Source: Planctomycetales bacterium (GTDB lineage Bacteria; Planctomycetota; Planctomycetia; Planctomycetales; Planctomycetaceae). From it: a DNA stretch of 51,198 nucleotides. This document shows positions 35,241-43,147 of this stretch, piece after piece (the first letter of the stretch is position 1; every line of letters begins with the position of its first letter). The notes under the pieces were generated by a model. The model was not told where the DNA came from. It worked only from the letters and a program-made list of their open reading frames with translations, and searched no databases. The stretch is taken from assembly GCA_028285345.1 (NCBI GenBank), contig JANQPT010000005.1, positions 1-51,198 of the forward strand. The letters are read 5' to 3'. A program made the translations under genes and the position numbers.

Positions 35241-36635
35241 ATGAAAATCACGTTCAACGGCGCAGCCAGCGAAGTCACGGGCAGCCAGCATCTGCTCGAA
35301 TTCACCGATCTGCGGGTTCTACTCGATTGCGGTTTCTTCCAGGGCCACCGGGCGGAGGCACGCAGTAAGAACGAGACCTTTCGCTGCGACCCTCCCAACC
35401 TTGACGCCGTCATCCTCTCGCATGCGCACATTGACCACAGCGGCAATCTGCCCGGCTTGTACCGCGCGGGATTTCGCGGGCCGATTTTCTGCACCGATCC
35501 AACCGCCGACGTCGCGGAAATCATGCTCCTCGATTCCGCACGGATTCAGGCGGAAGACACCAAGTACCTGGCACGGCACCTCAAGCAGGGACAGCGCCCG
35601 CCGCAACCGCTCTACGACGAAGACGACGTCCGGGCTGTCGTAAGACTGATGGAGCCGATGCCCTACGGCCAGTGGTTCGAGTTGCACCCCGCCCTCAAAC
35701 TGCGGTTTCGCGAGGCGGGCCACATCCTCGGCTCGGCGATTTGTGAATTGGAATTCAAGGAACGCGCCCGCACGCGACGGCTGGTCTTCACCGGTGACCT
35801 CGGTCGCCGCAACCTGCCGCTACTGCACGATCCTGAAATTGTCGACGGCTGCGACATCTTGATCACCGAATCGACCTACGGCAATCGCGTGCATCAACCC
35901 GCCTCGGATCTGAAACAGGAACTGCTGCAGATCATCAAAGACGCCGTCAACGACGGCGGAAAGGTCATCATCCCCGCCTTCAGTCTCGGCCGGACACAAC
36001 GCGTCGTCTACTACCTCAATCAATTGACGAACGAAGGCCTGCTGCCGGAAGTCCCCGTTTTTGTCGACAGCCCGCTCTCCAATCGCCTGATGTCGGTCTA
36101 TCGGCGGCACGCGGACGTTCTCGACGAAGAAGTGCAGGACACGCTGCTGCTCGATGCCGATGCCTTCGGTTTTCACGGGTTGACCTACATTTCCAACCGC
36201 GACGAAAGCATCGCGCTCAACCGCCGCAAAGGACCATTTGTCGTCATCGCTGCCAGCGGCATGTGTGAAAACGGCCGCGTAGTGCATCACTTAAAAAACT
36301 CCGTCGAGGATGCCAAGAACCGGATCGTGATTATTGGATTTCAGGCCGCTCATACACTCGGCCGCCGCATCGTCGAGCGGCGCGAGAAGATCAGCATCTT
36401 CAATCGGCAGTACAAGCTCGAAGCACAGGTAAAGATCCTCAACGGACTCTCATCACACGCCGACGTGGAGGACTTCAAGTGGTGGTTCGACGGGCTCGCC
36501 TCCCTCGGCGGCGTGGGGCAGGCGTTCTTGGTGCATGGCGAACCGGAATCGGCCGCCGGACTCGCCGCGATTCTGCGCGATTACTGCAACGAGGACCCAA
36601 TCATTCCGCAACTCTACGATTCGTTTGAGGTCTGA
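35241..36635 (+). CDS. MBL-fold / beta-CASP RNA-processing exonuclease-like protein
   Basis: 464 residues. The metallo-beta-lactamase metal motif HAHIDHSG (near 60) is followed by GHILGSA and TGDLG. The beta-CASP domain (about 210-380) has the ordered motifs DSPLSNR, ASGMCENGRVVHHL and GFQAAHTLGRR, and the C-terminal RMMBL motif GLSSHADVEDF follows. This order is shared by CPSF-73 and bacterial and archaeal RNA-processing nucleases. Two zinc ions should activate water to cut RNA. It is not RNase J, which has a different order and length. The ATG at 35241 is preceded by GGGAGGGAACGCC. The ASCH gene starts 9 bases after its stop, so the two form an operon. Confidence 0.92.
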   Translation: MKITFNGAASEVTGSQHLLEFTDLRVLLDCGFFQGHRAEARSKNETFRCDPPNLDAVILSHAHIDHSGNLPGLYRAGFRGPIFCTDPTADVAEIMLLDSARIQAEDTKYLARHLKQGQRPPQPLYDEDDVRAVVRLMEPMPYGQWFELHPALKLRFREAGHILGSAICELEFKERARTRRLVFTGDLGRRNLPLLHDPEIVDGCDILITESTYGNRVHQPASDLKQELLQIIKDAVNDGGKVIIPAFSLGRTQRVVYYLNQLTNEGLLPEVPVFVDSPLSNRLMSVYRRHADVLDEEVQDTLLLDADAFGFHGLTYISNRDESIALNRRKGPFVVIAASGMCENGRVVHHLKNSVEDAKNRIVIIGFQAAHTLGRRIVERREKISIFNRQYKLEAQVKILNGLSSHADVEDFKWWFDGLASLGGVGQAFLVHGEPESAAGLAAILRDYCNEDPIIPQLYDSFEV

Positions 36636-36644
36636 CAGCCGCTC

Positions 36645-37097
36645 ATGTCATCGACGACCGACGCTCGCCCGCACCCCGATCCCGATATCCCCGCCGTCGG
36701 CATTCGCCAACCGTGGGTCGAATTGATTCTACGGGGAACCAAGACGATCGAACTCCGCAAGGTCAACACGCGGCAACGCGGGCGCGTCTATTTGTATGCG
36801 TCGAAACAACCGGCCAAGCATCCCGCGGCGGTCGCGGCGGCGGCGACACACGACCTCGACATTGACCAATTGCCGCGCGGTCAAGTCGTGGGGAGCGTGG
36901 AGATCTACGACACGCGCCGCGTGCGGAAAACCGACGCCGATTCCGCCTGCGTCCCTCACGCGATGCTCGACGGCCAATTCGCCTGGCAACTACGCAACCC
37001 GATCCGTTTCGACAAACCGCTCGACGTGCGGTTCTTGCCGTATGGGATTTGGTTTTACCCGTGGAAACGGCGAACCCCCGGCAGAGCCGGAGGCTGA
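36645..37097 (+). CDS. ASCH-domain protein
   Basis: 150 residues. The ASCH fold signature is at the start: GIRQPWVELILRGTKTIELR (residues about 24-43), with the Lys-Thr-Ile-Glu-x-Arg motif, then YLYAS and GSVEIYDTRRV. ASCH domains resemble PUA domains and bind RNA or modified nucleosides; some are ribonucleases or amidases. It lies 9 bases after the beta-CASP nuclease gene, which suggests a shared RNA-related job. The last residues (RTPGRAGG) are encoded by a dispersed GC palindrome and match the tail of FolD at 30860, so the native end was probably near KRR. The family is well supported; the role is inferred. Confidence 0.85.
   Translation: MSSTTDARPHPDPDIPAVGIRQPWVELILRGTKTIELRKVNTRQRGRVYLYASKQPAKHPAAVAAAATHDLDIDQLPRGQVVGSVEIYDTRRVRKTDADSACVPHAMLDGQFAWQLRNPIRFDKPLDVRFLPYGIWFYPWKRRTPGRAGG
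37075..37097. repeat. dispersed GC palindrome, copy B (end of ASCH gene)
   Basis: CCCCCGGCAGAGCCGGAGGC followed by TGA. It differs at only a few positions from copy A at 30839 and from the reverse complement of the terminator at 14778-14803. It encodes the C-terminal RTPGRAGG and the stop codon. Confidence 0.75.
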
Positions 37098-37170
37098 GAG
37101 TGGGTCGGCGAGACGTTGGACCGGACCTGACGAGCTTGCCGCTCACAAATGACCCATTTTCGCGGCGGAT

Positions 37171-38928
37171 CTAATACTCGTGCGAATGAATTGACGTTCG
37201 ATCATGCATAATATGGCAATCCGGAAGTGCCGTCTGAAGTGTCTCGATACCCGCATTCGTGACTTGCGTCCCATCGACGCAAACGGATCGAAGGTTGCTT
37301 AACCCCCGCAGATGAATGAGCCCTGCGTCCGTGACGTGCGTATTGGCGAGCCAAAGGTACTGGAGGTTGGTCAGTCCTCGGAGTTCCTTCATACCGGCAT
37401 CGCCAACTTGCGTGTCATCAAGAAAAACCTGTTCCAGCGCCGTCCACGTCTGAATATTTTCCAATCCGACGTCCGTGACCTTGGTCTTGTCAAGATAGAC
37501 GATCTTCAATCGATTCAATCCGCTGAGATGAGCCAAACCAGCATCACCGACGTTGTTGTTGCTCAGCACCAACCACTGAAGGTTGCTCAACGCCTGCAGA
37601 TGCACTAATCCATCATCGGTCACTTGAGTCTCATCAAGCCAAAGCTCCACAAGATTGGTTAGACCGCGCAAACTCGGCAACCCCCTGTCGCCAAATTGAG
37701 TTCTGCTGACCGATAATTCTTGAAGTTTGGTGAGTCTGCTCAGATTGGCCACTCCCTCATCGCTCAATTGCGTTCCACTGAGGGATAGCTCTTGAAGATT
37801 GGTGAGTCCTCCCAAATTCGCCAAGCCCTCATCACCCACTTGTGTTTCGTTGAGGAATAGCTTCGAAAGCTTGGTGAGTCCCAGCAAATTCACCAAGCCC
37901 TCATCACTGACTTGTGTTCCATTGAGGAATAGCCCCTCCAGATTCTTGAATCCACGAAGGCTTTCCAGTCCTACGTCACTAACCTGAGTATAGGCCAGGC
38001 CAAGTCTTTTCAGCTCAGTCAACCCCTGTATATTCGCTAACTCCTTATCACTTACTGCAGTAGCGCCAAGTTCCAACGTCTCAAGCTCGGTCAACTCTTG
38101 CAAGTGGATCAACCCTTGGCCACTGACTCTCGCACCATAAAGATTTATTATCTCAAGATGGTGCAATGCGCGAAGTGGCTTCAGGTCTGCATCACTAATT
38201 GGAGGACCCGCGCTCCAACTAAGGTCAACATACCTTGCCCGCTGGAACACCTCCAACTGTTCATCATCCACAGTGAATGGAATCCAGGAAGGCCGAACGA
38301 CGTCTGAAGAGACAACACCTCCTAGCCGATAAATCTTGGCAATCATCAATTGCTCACGGTAATACGGCACCAAAATCGCCATCGCCCCGCCGGCAATTAG
38401 CAAAAGGCAGCCGAGAACAACCAGGGCTCTCTTGTGGCGCAATTGCCATTTGCCTCGACGCGATTCACTGGCAGAATCCATCCCCGAAGCGTGATGGATG
38501 CGAATCAGCAGTTCTGTGCTAATGCACACACAAAAAGTAATTAGGGCCACCCCGATAGATATTGAGACAGCAGGTGTTGCGAACACGTGATGGAGGACTA
38601 ATCCATACAGAATGCAGCAGCCAATGATCCAGGTGCTCCAGGACAAGAGTCGCACCAACGTCCGCACTCGGTAGAATACTGACTTGCAAATGACTGCAAG
38701 TAGAAAACAGTTCGCAAACACCATTGTCCAGAAGAGGGCGCCGATAACTGAAAACGCTGCGAACACCCCTCCATAGTATGCGAAGACACCATGAAACAAT
38801 ACGATCGTTCCCAATAGCCAATAAACGGCACCAAGCAACAACGCAACTGCACCGGCTGCGGTCAACGGGACCTTCTCGCGCGCCGTTTCGTCCGCTGACG
38901 TCGAAGAATTGAGATTCGCATCACTCAT
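37171..38928 (-). CDS. membrane protein with a 24-residue leucine-rich-repeat domain
   Basis: 585 residues. Five membrane helices lie between about 22 and 190 (for example VVLGCLLLIAGGAMAILV for the last). A linker leads to a leucine-rich-repeat domain from 244: thirteen full repeats of exactly 24 residues on the pattern V-x-D-x-G-L-x-x-L-x-x-L-x-x-L-x-x-L-x-L, plus one partial. This is the cysteine-free bacterial LRR type with T-Q-V-S/T-D-x-G-L turns. The LRR solenoid should face one side of the membrane and mediate protein binding. A His/Ser/Glu-containing tail (SIHSHEY) ends it. Its start overlaps the stop of the small membrane protein gene by 8 bases, so the two are co-expressed. No kinase or other effector domain is attached. 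Confidence 0.85.
   Translation of the reverse strand: MSDANLNSSTSADETAREKVPLTAAGAVALLLGAVYWLLGTIVLFHGVFAYYGGVFAAFSVIGALFWTMVFANCFLLAVICKSVFYRVRTLVRLLSWSTWIIGCCILYGLVLHHVFATPAVSISIGVALITFCVCISTELLIRIHHASGMDSASESRRGKWQLRHKRALVVLGCLLLIAGGAMAILVPYYREQLMIAKIYRLGGVVSSDVVRPSWIPFTVDDEQLEVFQRARYVDLSWSAGPPISDADLKPLRALHHLEIINLYGARVSGQGLIHLQELTELETLELGATAVSDKELANIQGLTELKRLGLAYTQVSDVGLESLRGFKNLEGLFLNGTQVSDEGLVNLLGLTKLSKLFLNETQVGDEGLANLGGLTNLQELSLSGTQLSDEGVANLSRLTKLQELSVSRTQFGDRGLPSLRGLTNLVELWLDETQVTDDGLVHLQALSNLQWLVLSNNNVGDAGLAHLSGLNRLKIVYLDKTKVTDVGLENIQTWTALEQVFLDDTQVGDAGMKELRGLTNLQYLWLANTHVTDAGLIHLRGLSNLRSVCVDGTQVTNAGIETLQTALPDCHIMHDRTSIHSHEY
37264..38199 (-). repeat. thirteen in-phase 72-base repeats (LRR array)
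   Basis: The DNA of the LRR domain consists of thirteen imperfect 72-base units without a single insertion or deletion. Neighbouring units 4-8 (about 37600-37990) are the most alike. This is protein-coding repetition, not CRISPR. Confidence 0.8.
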
Positions 38929-39328
38929 TCGAGACTCCGCTGCGCACTGGATGCCGCACGCCGGCCTGGCTGGATTCGGGTTCGCGCAGAGAGATTCCTA
39001 GAAAATTGGCTGCGGCAAATAGTGCGAGGAATAAGACGATACTCCATCCATCGCTGAAATCTTCGCGATTGCTGATCAAAACGGGAATTCCCAAGACGAC
39101 CAATAGACCGACATTCAGCAACATCGCGGTCCACCTGACCGGTGCATACGCTGACCCCGACACCGGCTGGCTGCAAGCGGCGATGTTGAAGACACCAACC
39201 GCGAGCATGCAGAGTGCGAACAGAATCGCCAACGGCACATCGTCCGCACCGCCACGCGAGAGACCACGGGATCCCCACGCAGCCCAAGCCAGCGGAAACG
39301 CGACGAACGCATTGAAGAGGACGCCCAC
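38921..39328 (-). CDS. small four-helix membrane protein upstream of the LRR gene
   Basis: 135 residues with four probable membrane helices (about 4-18, 29-50, 66-86, 94-112) and short loops, then a basic hydrophilic tail (EPESSQAGVRHPVRSG). No family is recognised. Its last codons overlap the start of the LRR membrane protein by 8 bases, the hallmark of translational coupling, so it is likely a partner or subunit of that protein. The ATG at 39328 is the best start available; the frame begins only there. The gap to the recombinase gene (39329-39430) probably contains both a promoter and the left boundary of the accessory region. Confidence 0.6.
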   Translation of the reverse strand: MGVLFNAFVAFPLAWAAWGSRGLSRGGADDVPLAILFALCMLAVGVFNIAACSQPVSGSAYAPVRWTAMLLNVGLLVVLGIPVLISNREDFSDGWSIVLFLALFAAANFLGISLREPESSQAGVRHPVRSGVSNE

Positions 39329-39430
39329 AAACCGCGCGGCGCCCGCATAGTTATGTATTGCAATCGTTGAGGTGCGCTATTTTGAAGTCAGCGTTTTTCC
39401 CTATAGAAATAGGATGAAACTGACCTCTGC

Positions 39431-41239
39431 TTACGTTGCAATCCAGCCTCCGAGCTTTGGCAACCGCGTCAGAAGTCCAGCCAAGACGCCTCTCCTGAGG
39501 TGGTAGCTGGCAAGGGACTGTTCAGTCCAGTCGAATTCACTCAACACATCGGCGATGTGTGCGGGGCGTCCCAGATCGCGAACGAAATTCACAACATCCA
39601 TCCAAATCTTGGGTTGGCCGATTAACTCGTCACCAATGTGGATGGGGTCGAGATTCAGCACGTCAGCGAATTGAATCGTCGCCTCGGTGGTGTGGTGCCT
39701 TATCTTGCCGGTCTCGACCCATTGGTTGGTCACCACAATCTTTTCAATGGTGGCCCGGAGGGCAACCTGCAATTTGGTGCGGTCCGCCAGATCCAGACGC
39801 GTCAGCGTCAACCCTAAATCCTCGACCGCTTCCATTGCCTCGACAGTTGGTCTCACGGCTCGCTGCTTGCGTTCGATTCGCCCGAGCAACTCGGCCTCCT
39901 GTTTCTTCCAAGTCGCCAGCAGCCGCGAGATGGAGTGGAAATCGTCTGCATCGGCCAGCGCCAAGTTCTCTGTTCCCCGTTCGATCTTCCGCCGCAGTTC
40001 TCTGATCTGGCCTTGCTCGGCAACAGAGCTGTCTGTCTTTTGCGACTTGTAGCTTTCGAGCTTCTTGCGGATCTCACTCTTGGCGTCCTGCAGCAGTTTC
40101 TTGCTCAGCACGTCGAGGACGCCGTTTTCGAGCCTCCTCTGGTCGACACGCGCTTTTCTCCGGCAGTCGAAGAGATTGCACCGGTATTGGCGCCTTAAGT
40201 TTTCCTCACTCCGGGGAAGCCTTCGATTTCTGTGAAAGCTGACGCCGACAGCGTGATATCCGCAGGTACCACACTTCACCAGCCCCCCCAACAGGTACAC
40301 GCCGGGCTTCCTCGGTTCACGGGGCTTCTTGCGCGCCTCCAGAATCTCTTGCACCTCGTCGTAGAGCTGGGGGTCGACGATCGGCTCATGAGCGTTGTCA
40401 AAATAGATCACGCCATCTTCGTTGAGTTTGCGGAATTTGGCCCGGCTTTGATGGCCGACTCGCAGAGTTCCTTTGTAGGCGGGATTCAACAGCAGATTGT
40501 CGACATTGTGGAGATTGAATTCGAGGCCGGCCGGCGTAGTGATGCCCGCCTCGCGGAAACGCCGCACAATGCTGAATTTCGACTCTCCGTTTCTGATCGC
40601 CTGGAACGACTCTTGAATCAGGTCGGTGACGACATGATTCGATGACGGCACATAGATCGAGGACCAGTCTTTCGGCTTGGCGAAGTTTTCGTCGGCAGCC
40701 ACACGCCTCACGAAGTTTCCCGCTTCGTCGCGGATCTCGCGATCAAAACCGAAAAGTCTCCCGCCGACCCGTTTTCCTTGCATCGCATTCATTTTTTTGC
40801 CGCTGACGACGCGATCCGCAAACTTCACCGATTCTTCTCGTGCCCCATGTTGGCCAACGATGGCGGTGATCAGACCGCCCAGATTGTCGAGTTGAATCTC
40901 TCCCTGCTGAACCGTAAACAAGCGAACCCCCTCGTCACGCAACAGCTTCCAGTGCAGCATCACGTCGAAGACGTCTTCGCGCGAAAACCGGCTCTGTTCG
41001 CTCATCACAATGCCCTGGAATTTGCCGGTTTTGGCATCGGTCATTAGCTTCTGAAATTCCGGGCGATTGAGCGATTCCGTGCCGCTTAGGCCGTGATCCT
41101 CGTACCAACCGACAATCCTCCAGCCCTCACGCTCCGCCATCTGCTTAATGAGCATCTTCTGTCGAGCCGGGCTGTCCTCCTGCTTGTCGGTGGACATCCG
41201 GATGTAGCCGACAACCAGAAGCAGCATACGTTGTATCAT
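39431..41239 (-). CDS. large serine recombinase (site-specific integrase type)
   Basis: 602 residues. The N-terminal resolvase domain (about 8-150) has the catalytic Ser16 in YIRMSTDKQ and the later SRFSREDVFD motif. A recombinase domain (about 175-290) follows, then a zinc ribbon (CGTC near 325 and CNLFDC near 354) and a coiled coil (about 370-450), as in phiC31-type integrases. Such enzymes join attP and attB without homologous repair and usually sit at one end of the element they move. It is transcribed toward 39430, so an attachment site may lie in 39330-39430, but I cannot identify core repeats by eye. An alternative start is Met5. It marks the left side of the accessory region. Confidence 0.92.
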   Translation of the reverse strand: MIQRMLLLVVGYIRMSTDKQEDSPARQKMLIKQMAEREGWRIVGWYEDHGLSGTESLNRPEFQKLMTDAKTGKFQGIVMSEQSRFSREDVFDVMLHWKLLRDEGVRLFTVQQGEIQLDNLGGLITAIVGQHGAREESVKFADRVVSGKKMNAMQGKRVGGRLFGFDREIRDEAGNFVRRVAADENFAKPKDWSSIYVPSSNHVVTDLIQESFQAIRNGESKFSIVRRFREAGITTPAGLEFNLHNVDNLLLNPAYKGTLRVGHQSRAKFRKLNEDGVIYFDNAHEPIVDPQLYDEVQEILEARKKPREPRKPGVYLLGGLVKCGTCGYHAVGVSFHRNRRLPRSEENLRRQYRCNLFDCRRKARVDQRRLENGVLDVLSKKLLQDAKSEIRKKLESYKSQKTDSSVAEQGQIRELRRKIERGTENLALADADDFHSISRLLATWKKQEAELLGRIERKQRAVRPTVEAMEAVEDLGLTLTRLDLADRTKLQVALRATIEKIVVTNQWVETGKIRHHTTEATIQFADVLNLDPIHIGDELIGQPKIWMDVVNFVRDLGRPAHIADVLSEFDWTEQSLASYHLRRGVLAGLLTRLPKLGGWIAT

Positions 41240-41358
41240 GGATACGATCCTTTCGTTTTGGCGTAGTTTCGGAGATTCCTACGGATCTGGAAACAGCAGA
41301 GCGGGCGGCGAACTCCGGGAAATTGCGCCCGCCGCAGCTTCCCTCCGGGAAACAGAAA

Positions 41359-41391
41359 GAGACCGGCGCCGCGCACAGAAGCGCCGGTCTC
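41359..41391 (-). terminator. 11-bp perfect hairpin with T-rich tail
   Basis: GAGACCGGCGC (41359-41369) pairs exactly with GCGCCGGTCTC (41381-41391) around 11 bases. Read on the minus strand it is followed by TTTCTGTTTCCC. It lies about 200 bases past the stop of the gene at 41592 and before the recombinase. The remainder of 41240-41591 shows no gene. Confidence 0.6.
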
Positions 41392-41591
41392 GCGGCGCCC
41401 CCCAGCGCCGGGAATCTTGAGAAGACGATCTGGCAGGGTGTAGACGGCCATCCGTGCACCGCCAGATCGCGCGGTGGTGCAAAGAGCGAAACGCGTTGCA
41501 CGCGGGGTGCAGGTGACGCGTGAGAATCTCAACAACATCTCGCCCTCTATCAATGAATGGTCACGATTTTGGAAAAATATGATCGAGAAAA

Positions 41592-42221
41592 TCATCTTTT
41601 TCGGAATTTTCCTCGAATTATTCGTTCACCCGTGAAAGCTTGGTAATCGTGCCTAAGCTTGGAGCGTAGCCGATAGCAGCATTCGAGCGTGACGCAAAGC
41701 TCTGCCGCGACACTCGACGGCGCGACACCGAGTGCCAGCAGTTCCGCCGCCGATCGCATCAGACCGGACAGGCGCTCGAGCCACTCTTCAAGATCAACTT
41801 TGAACTGCACAATTCGCGAGGGCCGCTGACGATCCGAAAAGAGTTGATCCAGTTCCAGATCAACACGGCGCCCCGCCCGAGATGGATGATCGATGCTGAT
41901 TCGCTTGCGGCTGAAATGCCGTCCGTCGTCGACGTGGCGATAGGCAAATTCCATCACCATGCGTCGCGTAAGGCGTCCGCCCGATGCTTGGACCATCTCC
42001 CACGCCACGCTCACCGCGTCGGCGTGACGTTCGTCAAACGGTTCCGGAACGCTCCAATCGTCCGGCGGACGGTCAGGGTTGTCCGCCTCCAACCGCTCGG
42101 CTTCGGCTTCGAGCGCCGCCGCTGCCGCTTCCAGCTTTGCAATCTTCCCTGCTGCCAGTTCTCGATCCATCTCCCATGCGCGCCGGTTGCCCCGGACGCG
42201 TCTGTCGAGAACGCGGGCCAT
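41592..42221 (-). CDS. accessory-region protein with possible C-terminal helix-turn-helix
   Basis: 209 residues from the ATG at 42221, with GGGAGG 9 bases before it. The N-terminal third is a charged alanine/glutamate helix (about 15-50, coiled coil). The middle part contains RRMVMEFAYRHVDD and a basic patch (FSRKRISIDHPSRAGRR). The C-terminal part (about 150-200) reads as two or three helices with SSVAAELCVTLECCYRLRSK, similar in rhythm to a sigma-region-4 or resolvase-type helix-turn-helix. It could be a DNA-binding factor of the mobile element, for example a recombination directionality factor or regulator; this is a guess from layout. It lies between the recombinase and the inverted-repeat-rich segment on the same strand as the recombinase. 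Confidence 0.6.
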   Translation of the reverse strand: MARVLDRRVRGNRRAWEMDRELAAGKIAKLEAAAAALEAEAERLEADNPDRPPDDWSVPEPFDERHADAVSVAWEMVQASGGRLTRRMVMEFAYRHVDDGRHFSRKRISIDHPSRAGRRVDLELDQLFSDRQRPSRIVQFKVDLEEWLERLSGLMRSAAELLALGVAPSSVAAELCVTLECCYRLRSKLRHDYQAFTGERIIRGKFRKR

Positions 42222-42329
42222 CGTTACCAGCCTCCCTGCGCACACTTCCGTGTGCACAAATCGAGTCCACCAGTTGCACCAGTGGGATACGACCGGTCAG
42301 CCGCGCGGCTGCGGTCCGCCCCGGAGACG

Positions 42330-42572
42330 GGACTCGATCGAGTCCAGGGACTTCGCGGCGCGCGTCGGCGTGCCGCAAAATCCCCGGCTGTGAGGCGGCG
42401 GGGGACTTTGCGAGAAGCCGATGCGCGCATAGATAGACGCCAAGCCCGGCTACTCGCTGCATGGGCGGCTCCTGAGAGACCGCCCCGGTGGGTCTTGGGT
42501 GCGCGACTGAACGCGCTAGTCCCCGGCGGGACACCCTCGAACACCACACACAAGTAGCCAGGCTTGGCGTCT
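42330..42572. other. inverted-repeat-rich segment; candidate structured RNA or recombination/origin site
   Basis: Five perfect or near-perfect structures occur in 243 bases. (1) A 16-base palindrome GGACTCGATCGAGTCC at 42330-42345. (2) A hairpin pairing 42374-42385 with 42401-42412 (11 of 12 pairs). (3) Outer arms 42435-42454 and 42553-42572, reverse complements at 19 of 20 positions. (4) Inside them GGGCGG/CCGCCC at 42463-42485. (5) GCGCG/CGCGC at 42501-42516. Items 3-5 together draw a long stem closed on a multi-hairpin junction. Open frames through it are Arg/Ser-rich and unconvincing, apart from a possible short one starting at 42727. The wider gap 42222-43147 shows no other gene. Confidence 0.4.
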
Positions 42573-43147
42573 GCAGAAAATACGGCATCGACTTCTCTCT
42601 CAGGAATTGTTTTATGCGGTTCCCATCCTAACGCGCGGAAACCGGAAATCAAGAGAGAGTCGCGAATTTTGACACGCGCCGACCGCTGACGGTTCGCGGC
42701 CCATTTTTCAATTCGCACCTCGGCCATGTTGAATTCGCGCATCGACCAGGCAATTTTTGGTTGATATCGCAGCGGCTGGAGGTGATTCAGAGTCTACCTT
42801 GCCGGGACAGACGCTCTTGGCTTCTCTCGTCCCCGTCGGTCGCGCTGTTTCAGAAGTGCGCGCTCATGTCACGCCCACGTTGGTGACTTCCCCGACCTGA
42901 GTCCGCAGCTCTAGACGTGTTGATCTGATCGCCCGAGCTGCAGCCCCATCCACCGTCGAAGAGAGCAAGGACTCCCACCGTCGAACCAAACGCTGGACAT
43001 TTTGCCATGAAACAGGATTGACAGATCACGAAAGTTCCCTGAAACGGTAAACTGCGTTCCCAGGAATGGTGATTCTCGTTTGCTGATGCGTTAAACTTCT
43101 AAATTCGATTGGAGTCGACTGGCACGAGCAACAAGCGACGACGCGAT

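Noticed and set aside
37264-38199. Regular direct repeats considered as a CRISPR array
   Set aside because: The 72-base period is in phase with an LRR protein, units have no unique spacers, and no cas genes are near.
42224-42727. Open frame upstream of the 41592 gene starting MAEVRIEKW
   Set aside because: The first 60 residues look plausible (RVKIRDSLLISGFRALGWEP), but the rest is Arg/Ser-rich translation of the hairpin-dense segment; kept only as a remark because no end or family can be supported.
43018-43053. TTGACA at 43018 as promoter of the ATPase-HNH cluster
   Set aside because: No TATAAT-like hexamer at 16-18 bases; the nearest TAAACT is 24 bases away.
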